Positions 44,520 to 64,000 of a DNA stretch of 64,000 bases are shown here, piece after piece. Position 1 is the first letter of the stretch, and the number at the start of each line of letters is the position of its first letter. Made by a program: the position numbers and the translations under genes. Source of the DNA: Euborellia annulipes (Eukaryota; Arthropoda; Insecta; Dermaptera; Anisolabididae); the NCBI GenBank assembly GCA_023213315.1, contig JAKCPI010002000.1:124001-188000 (forward strand). Reading direction: 5' to 3'. Under the pieces are notes generated by a model. That model saw nothing but the letters and a program-made list of their open reading frames with translations, was not told where the DNA came from and ran no database searches.

Positions 44520-47500
44520 TACAAATCACTTTTATAAACGAAATGAATGGACTGGAAGTTGAACTTGATAGCGAAGTTTTTGCTAGATCGAGGAGGAAAT
44601 TCCCGTACCCCAGCAAGCTCACCGGGCAAGGCACCGAGGATAACAAGAGAGAAGCTCTTTGTGTTTATTAGCAGCTCAAGGAATCTTTCCCTTTTGCAAA
44701 ACCAAGAGCGAGTCAAGCACCTTGACTAAGAAATATTTCCTCAATATCTTTTGAATCATAAATTCCCTTATGAAAAAAAAAAAAATTTGCTTACAACTTT
44801 AGAAACATTTCTTTCTAAATCGAACAAGCTAGCTTAAGAACGAAAAGAAAAGCGTCGGTTTATCCAAATATCCCTCAACAGGGAGTTTTACTATAGAAAT
44901 AGATATTTGTAAATAAGATAATTTGCTACTTTAAAAAGAATTAATATTTAAAAATCAAGGAAACCCGAAGAAGGACGGGGAGCCCTCAAAAAAAAGTTGG
45001 CAGAGAGATTAATAAGATTTACACACTGTTCAAGTCCACCATAAAATCTTTATATTATATCACATTGAGTAACGGACAAAAAAAGCGAATCTCCCTGACT
45101 TATTTATAAATTCAAATAATCTCCTCAACAAGTAGATGGTAGATAAAGTAGGTACATACAATTTATACACAGATGAATTATTTGATGCAAAGACATTAAT
45201 TAATTAATTATTGATAATTAATTAAAGAATCATTCAAATACCATCGATATCTTGATAAAATTAATAACTACAGAGTTACTATTATTATTATTTTATAATA
45301 CTTGATAATAAAATATACCATGTAAACATAATCAGTCTCAATTAAAACGTTAATATTTAGTAAAATATATTTTTTATACATCTAAACACTCGAATAAAAT
45401 AAATAAATATATTTTAGCACCAAAAAATCATTTTTTTTCCTATTTTGGTTTTTTTTTTTTTTAATCAAGTAAATTACTGATTTATTATTATATATAATAT
45501 AATTAAAAAGACATATAAATATTCTTTATGAAAAAACAATAGAGCTTATATTATACACAATTTTATGTGTGTTTGTTCAACATTAAATTTTTTTTTTAAA
45601 TAAGTGCCTAAAAAACTTTGTAAATGCTATTAAAAATGGCAGAATGGAAAGAAAACGCCAGAAGAAATAAAAATAAGGGCGAAGAGAAGAAATGAAATTT
45701 AACATTCCAATTTTGCTTGAATCAACGAGGAGCTCTTCAAAATTAAGGAAGCAACTTCAACTTCAACTTCAACTTCTTATAGCTTTGAGCCGCCCTTTAG
45801 ACAACGCGAAGTTTTTCCCATTCAAATTAAACAAGGGTTTTTAAAGTGTTTTTTAGGTCAACTGATTGCGATTTCGATTCCCATCAGCATCAGCACCTGC
45901 AGGTGACATTAAATTAGCTTGAACTCGCAAAGGCGAGGATTCGGCCATTAATGGCAAAGGAAAGAAGCTTTTCACGTTTGACCATTTCCAAGATATTCCA
46001 AGATACAATCGAGTACAAGAGGCCCTAGATACTCAAATAGAACCTCAAAACGCTTTTCATTAATTATACAAAATATTATCCCCTCCTTCCGTCCCAAATC
46101 AGTTGTTACATTTGAATTTTTTTCTACTGATTATTGATACATGATTTTATAATTTTGTTTTAATATTTTTCAGAGATTTTAGGCTGATCATTAATATTAC
46201 CTAACTTGACAAAACTCCCTCCTTAGAATAGCATCCGTGCCAAATTATTATAGTTTCAAAATTTATTTCGAAAAATGTGCCCCAAAATAAATGTATAAAA
46301 TTAGAACAGTGCAAAAATATTAAAATGCAACATTCAACTCTCGAACCAAATGTAGCAAGTAATTTGGGTCGGGGAGTATAATTTCAGCATTTAAAAATTG
46401 TTCGAAAAAAGCTTTCGATTATTCAAATAATTATATAATTCTGAAAAGGGGTTTAGTATATTATACTTATTGATGAATGTGTGATTGAAAATTATAAATA
46501 TGTAATAGAATTGTTACACCTTATACATGTTGGATATAGGCCTAAGTTAATTTAAGAATGTATATTTGTTTGTTCTGGTCATGTGGTGAATCGAAACTGA
46601 AAACAGCTGACCTAAAAAGCACTCTAATAAATATTTAAATTAAGCTCTTGTTTAATTTTAATGAACACATTTATCAGAAGATGATGGAGTTACAGCGGGT
46701 CCAAAAGGGACCTTTAATTAAAATATAGACTCTGATATCCTTTTTTTTATTCATGACCCCAACAAAATCAGATAAATGGCCTGAGCCTAACCAGGAAACC
46801 TTCCGATGCTGCGAATCATTCGCTCTGCCCTCATTTAGATAAAAGTCAGGCTTTTTGTTTGAGAAATTTTATATATTCAGATTAATTTAAAGCATACTAA
46901 AGCTGAGCATTTTTAATTTATAGAGAATGCGCAGAGGGATATTCGTCAATCGAGAATCAAATCTATAATATGATCACAGGTCGTAAAAAAGAGAAGTCTA
47001 TTTTTTAATTATTAAATACAATGAAACGTTCTACTCAAAAAATTGGCATGCAATCATGAAGGTGATTTAGCGCTAAGAATGTTAATTAATTAGACAAAAG
47101 GGAAAATACAAGCATGCAAAAATGTCCAAATAAAAGAGTTAAAGTAAATAAAAGCTTTCATTTCGATTTTTATCATTTATATAATGAGACACTTTCATTA
47201 TTTATTTATGTATTATTCTAAAAACATACATGATGCGTTTTTACTATCATCATATTTAATTTTATTCCTTTGATAAATTAAATTTTATAATTTTGATCGT
47301 CGATAATTAAAGTTTTAATATCTGGAAAGTCTAATATTCCAAAAGGGAGCCGCAAGGGCCCGGGGGTGGAGCGCGAAATGGGAATAAAAGTGCCAAGCTT
47401 TCAGGGCAACTCATTCATTGTTGGCGAAGGAAACACACCTCAGGAATCACCCCAGGAAAGTCACCAGAGTTGAATTATTTTAATTATCAACGGTGGCGAG

Positions 47501-47690
47501 CTCTCGTAATATATTCAATATAATATAAAAAAATAATAATAATAATAATAATAATTCTTACACCAGAAGAACGTGAACAAAAAAATAACTGAATCAATTC
47601 CAAACATATAAATAAAAATGAAGTTCCTTTGTGTAAGAATTCCAAGGTAATTATCATCATTACTATATGGTATATAAAGCGCTAGCCACT
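44520..47690. other. Intergenic, no gene seen
   Basis: About 3.2 kb, AT-rich, with short simple repeats (AACTTC at about 45746-45775, ATT/AAT tracts). No coding, RNA-gene or transposon signature that I can support. Confidence 0.45.
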
Positions 47691-47727
47691 TCCTATTCCC
47701 GTTTGTATGTGCCTGTTCTCTCGCTGA

Positions 47728-48760
47728 TTGGCCAGAGTGAGAGGAAGTGGACCTTGTGAGGGAAATTTAAAACAAATTTTGCATTTACTCGCCAAAGCCG
47801 CTCCATCAGAAACAACAATAAAACGTTGGTTTGCTGACTTCAAACGTGGTCGTAGAGACACCGATGATGCAGAACGCAGTGGACGTCCAAATGAGGCGGT
47901 AACACCAGAAAACATCAAAAAAATCCACAAAATCGTTTTGAATGATCGAAAAGTGAAGTTGCGTGAGTTAGCTGACATCGTAAAGATATCAAAAGAACGT
48001 GTTGGCTTTATATTGCATGAGCATTTGACTATGAGAAAGCTCTGTTCAAAGTGGGTGCCGCGTTTGCTCACTGTTGACCAAAAACAAGAACGTGTTGATG
48101 ATTCTGAGCAGTGTTTGGCCATGTTTAAACGTAACAAACCGGAATTTTTCCGTCGATATGTGACAATGGATGAAACATGGATCCATCACTTCACTTCGGA
48201 ATCAAAACGATCGTCATCTGAGTGGACAGCAACTGGTGAACTTCGTCCAAAGCGCCCGAAAGCACAACAATCGGCTGGAAAGGTTATGGCCTCGGTATTT
48301 TGGGATGTGCGTGGTGTAATATTCATCGACTATCTTGAGAAAGGAAATACCATCAACAGTGAATATTATATAGCGTTATTGGAGCGTTTGAAGGCCGAAA
48401 TTGCAAAGAAACGACCGCATATGGCAAAGAAAAAAATTTTGTTCCATCAAGACAACGCACCGTGTCACAAGTCAATCAAAACAATGGCAAAACTACATGA
48501 ATTGAACTTTGAATTGCTCCCACATCCACCGTATTCGCCAGATTTGAATCCCAGCGACTGGCTGTTCGCAGACCTGAAAAAAATGCTCGCCGGTAAGAAA
48601 TTTCGCACGAATGAAGAGGTTATCGCTGAAACTGAGGCCTATTTTGAGGCAAAAGATAAATCGTTCTACAAAAGTGGTGTTGACCAAAAAAACCGTGTTT
48701 TCTTTGTTAGGCTCGGGACTTTTCAGCCCATGTGTTATATATATATTTTGGTTTTTATTA
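47728..48760 (+). pseudogene. Mariner transposase, decayed
   Basis: A Tc1/mariner DDD transposase of the mariner group. An open frame of 345 codons contains WFADFKRGRRDTDD, SGRPNEAVTPENIKK, LHEHLTMRKLCSKWVPRLLT, then catalytic aspartates in TMDETWIHHF, FHQDNAPCHK and PPYSPDLNPSDW. Compared with usual mariners the N-terminal helix-turn-helix is shortened (NLKQILHLLAK joined to APSETTIKRW), one residue is missing in SD-WLFADLKK, and the last ~25 codons are replaced by read-through into the 3' terminal repeat (GCTCGGGACTTTTCAGCCCA, about 48711-48730). The 5' terminal repeat was not found. The catalytic core is intact but the protein is unlikely to work. Confidence 0.85.
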
Positions 48761-48769
48761 ACTGAGAAC

Positions 48770-49660
48770 CTTTTTTCAAGAGCATCTTGAATTTTGAGTC
48801 TGCGTATATAGAGGCTATCCTCTTATAATTTTAATTGTTTGAGTTTCCATCACAACATCAAAATTCCGATCCCGAAAGGTGCCAAAAACATTTGTATCTG
48901 TCTCCAAAATTATTATTAGTGGTCTCTCTTCAATAAAAGACTTTCCAAATATTTTATCTAAGATCAAATTGTATTTATAAAACGAAAAACAAAAAAAATT
49001 AAAGTACTAATAAATCTATAAAAATATTTTTGGGAATGGTTATTTATTTATTTTCTATCATCGTATAAAATTAGTTTGATTAAAACTCATTTGCATAGTC
49101 TTGCTAAGAGAGATTGAGTTTTTTATGCATGATAAATTAGCCTTAGAATTAAATTGATATTTAAGTAGATAATAAAGATACGATTCAAAAACGAAAAAAA
49201 AATTTTTTTTTTTTTTTTTTATTTTTTTTATATACCAGGTATATTTTTTTCTTGTTTGGGGAATTTAATATTATAGCTGTAAATTCTTTAAAAATATATA
49301 TATATAATTTTTTACCCTTATTGATTATTCTGGCGAATTCATTTTTAGGTACTCTTGATTCTATTTTATTAATAATTATCTTGAAACCCGTAGTTTAAAG
49401 CTTCTAATTTGAAAGAGCTTTGATTACTGGTGTATTCGTTCCTTTGTGCATGATATACATACATATATATGTTTAAAGCTGTCGGAGTGGGAGAGAGAGA
49501 GAGAGAGAGGCGTGAAGGAGAGAGAGAGAGAGAGAGGGTCAACCTACACTGGAATCGAGGCAGCAATAATGAAGACAAGAGCCGAGCCTCGATGGCATTG
49601 CGATCAACGAATTGCTCCGCCTGCGTTTGGCAAACATGTCCTTAGAAGGCGGTAGCGTCT
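48770..49660. other. Intergenic and NF1 3' UTR
   Basis: Contains (GA)n tracts at about 49490-49535 and a minus-strand AATAAA (TTTATT at 49365-49370) about 300 nt past the NF1 stop, a plausible poly(A) signal. Otherwise nothing. Confidence 0.45.
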
Positions 49661-49667
49661 CCTCTTC

Positions 49668-63862
<14,195 letters not shown>

Positions 63863-64000
63863 TCAAAAAGAAAAAAAATATTTATTTTTACTTTTTTTAA
63901 TATATAGAAAGAAGTAAATATAATTTTCAAAACGAGATGAAAGAAACACTCTCGAATTGATGGCATAATTATAATTAGAGTTTTTTTTTTTTAAATTGCC

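Noticed and set aside
49369..49655. Ser/Leu-rich and Arg/Glu-rich ORFs
   Set aside because: They are translations of the (GA)n microsatellite near the NF1 3' UTR.

Overview
This is an AT-rich, intron-containing invertebrate nuclear window, most likely from an arthropod. The evidence is GT-AG introns of very uneven length (about 60 bp up to about 7 kb), animal genes including NF1, LARP1, DNAJC4 and the minor-spliceosome protein ZCRB1, and a dense load of arthropod-style transposons. The lineage cannot be fixed from the sequence alone.

Host genes, left to right: the first coding exon of a LARP1 (La-related protein 1) homologue on the minus strand (17013-17670); a small unrecognised coiled-coil gene on the plus strand with five short exons spread over 8 kb (23179-31207); an ankyrin-repeat ORF (31258-31926) whose start sits exactly on a splice acceptor, so it may be a separate gene or an alternative last exon of the coiled-coil gene; a complete DNAJC4-type mitochondrial/membrane J-protein on the minus strand (five exons, 33553-36711); a complete ZCRB1 (U11/U12 snRNP 31 kDa-type) gene on the plus strand (four exons, 38475-39346); and the 3' half of neurofibromin (NF1) on the minus strand (18 exons, about 1,096 codons, 49668-63856), which runs off the right edge. 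Exon phases were checked by hand for every multi-exon gene and are consistent.

The rest is mostly mobile DNA. A full-length 4.1-kb APE-type LINE (7908-12036) has a 14-bp target-site duplication and one frameshift in a homopolymer just before its reverse-transcriptase FADD motif. A second LINE (about 30125-31062) is a 5'-truncated remnant, and a mariner copy lies at 47728-48760. At least seven hAT-like elements have GC-rich tips and verifiable 8-9-bp target duplications. One of them carries a 17-unit minisatellite in which each unit holds a GGCCCCGGGGCC-type palindrome. There are also tRNA-derived and 5S-rRNA-derived SINE-like sequences, palindromic MITEs, and a recurrent ~600-bp repeat family that ends in a long hairpin.

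The most notable signal is a dispersed set of about a dozen short motifs resembling the hammerhead ribozyme core (CTGANGA, stem II, GAAAC, GTC). Most lie in long inverted-repeat (foldback) insertions, and several keep stem I and stem II pairing. They share one non-canonical feature, an extra U after the CUGANGA box, so they are reported as hammerhead-like rather than as proven ribozymes.

Gene-poor stretches with nothing coding that I can support include about 39.8-40.9 kb, 41.4-44.0 kb, 44.5-47.6 kb and most of the 7-kb NF1 intron (51.3-58.3 kb).
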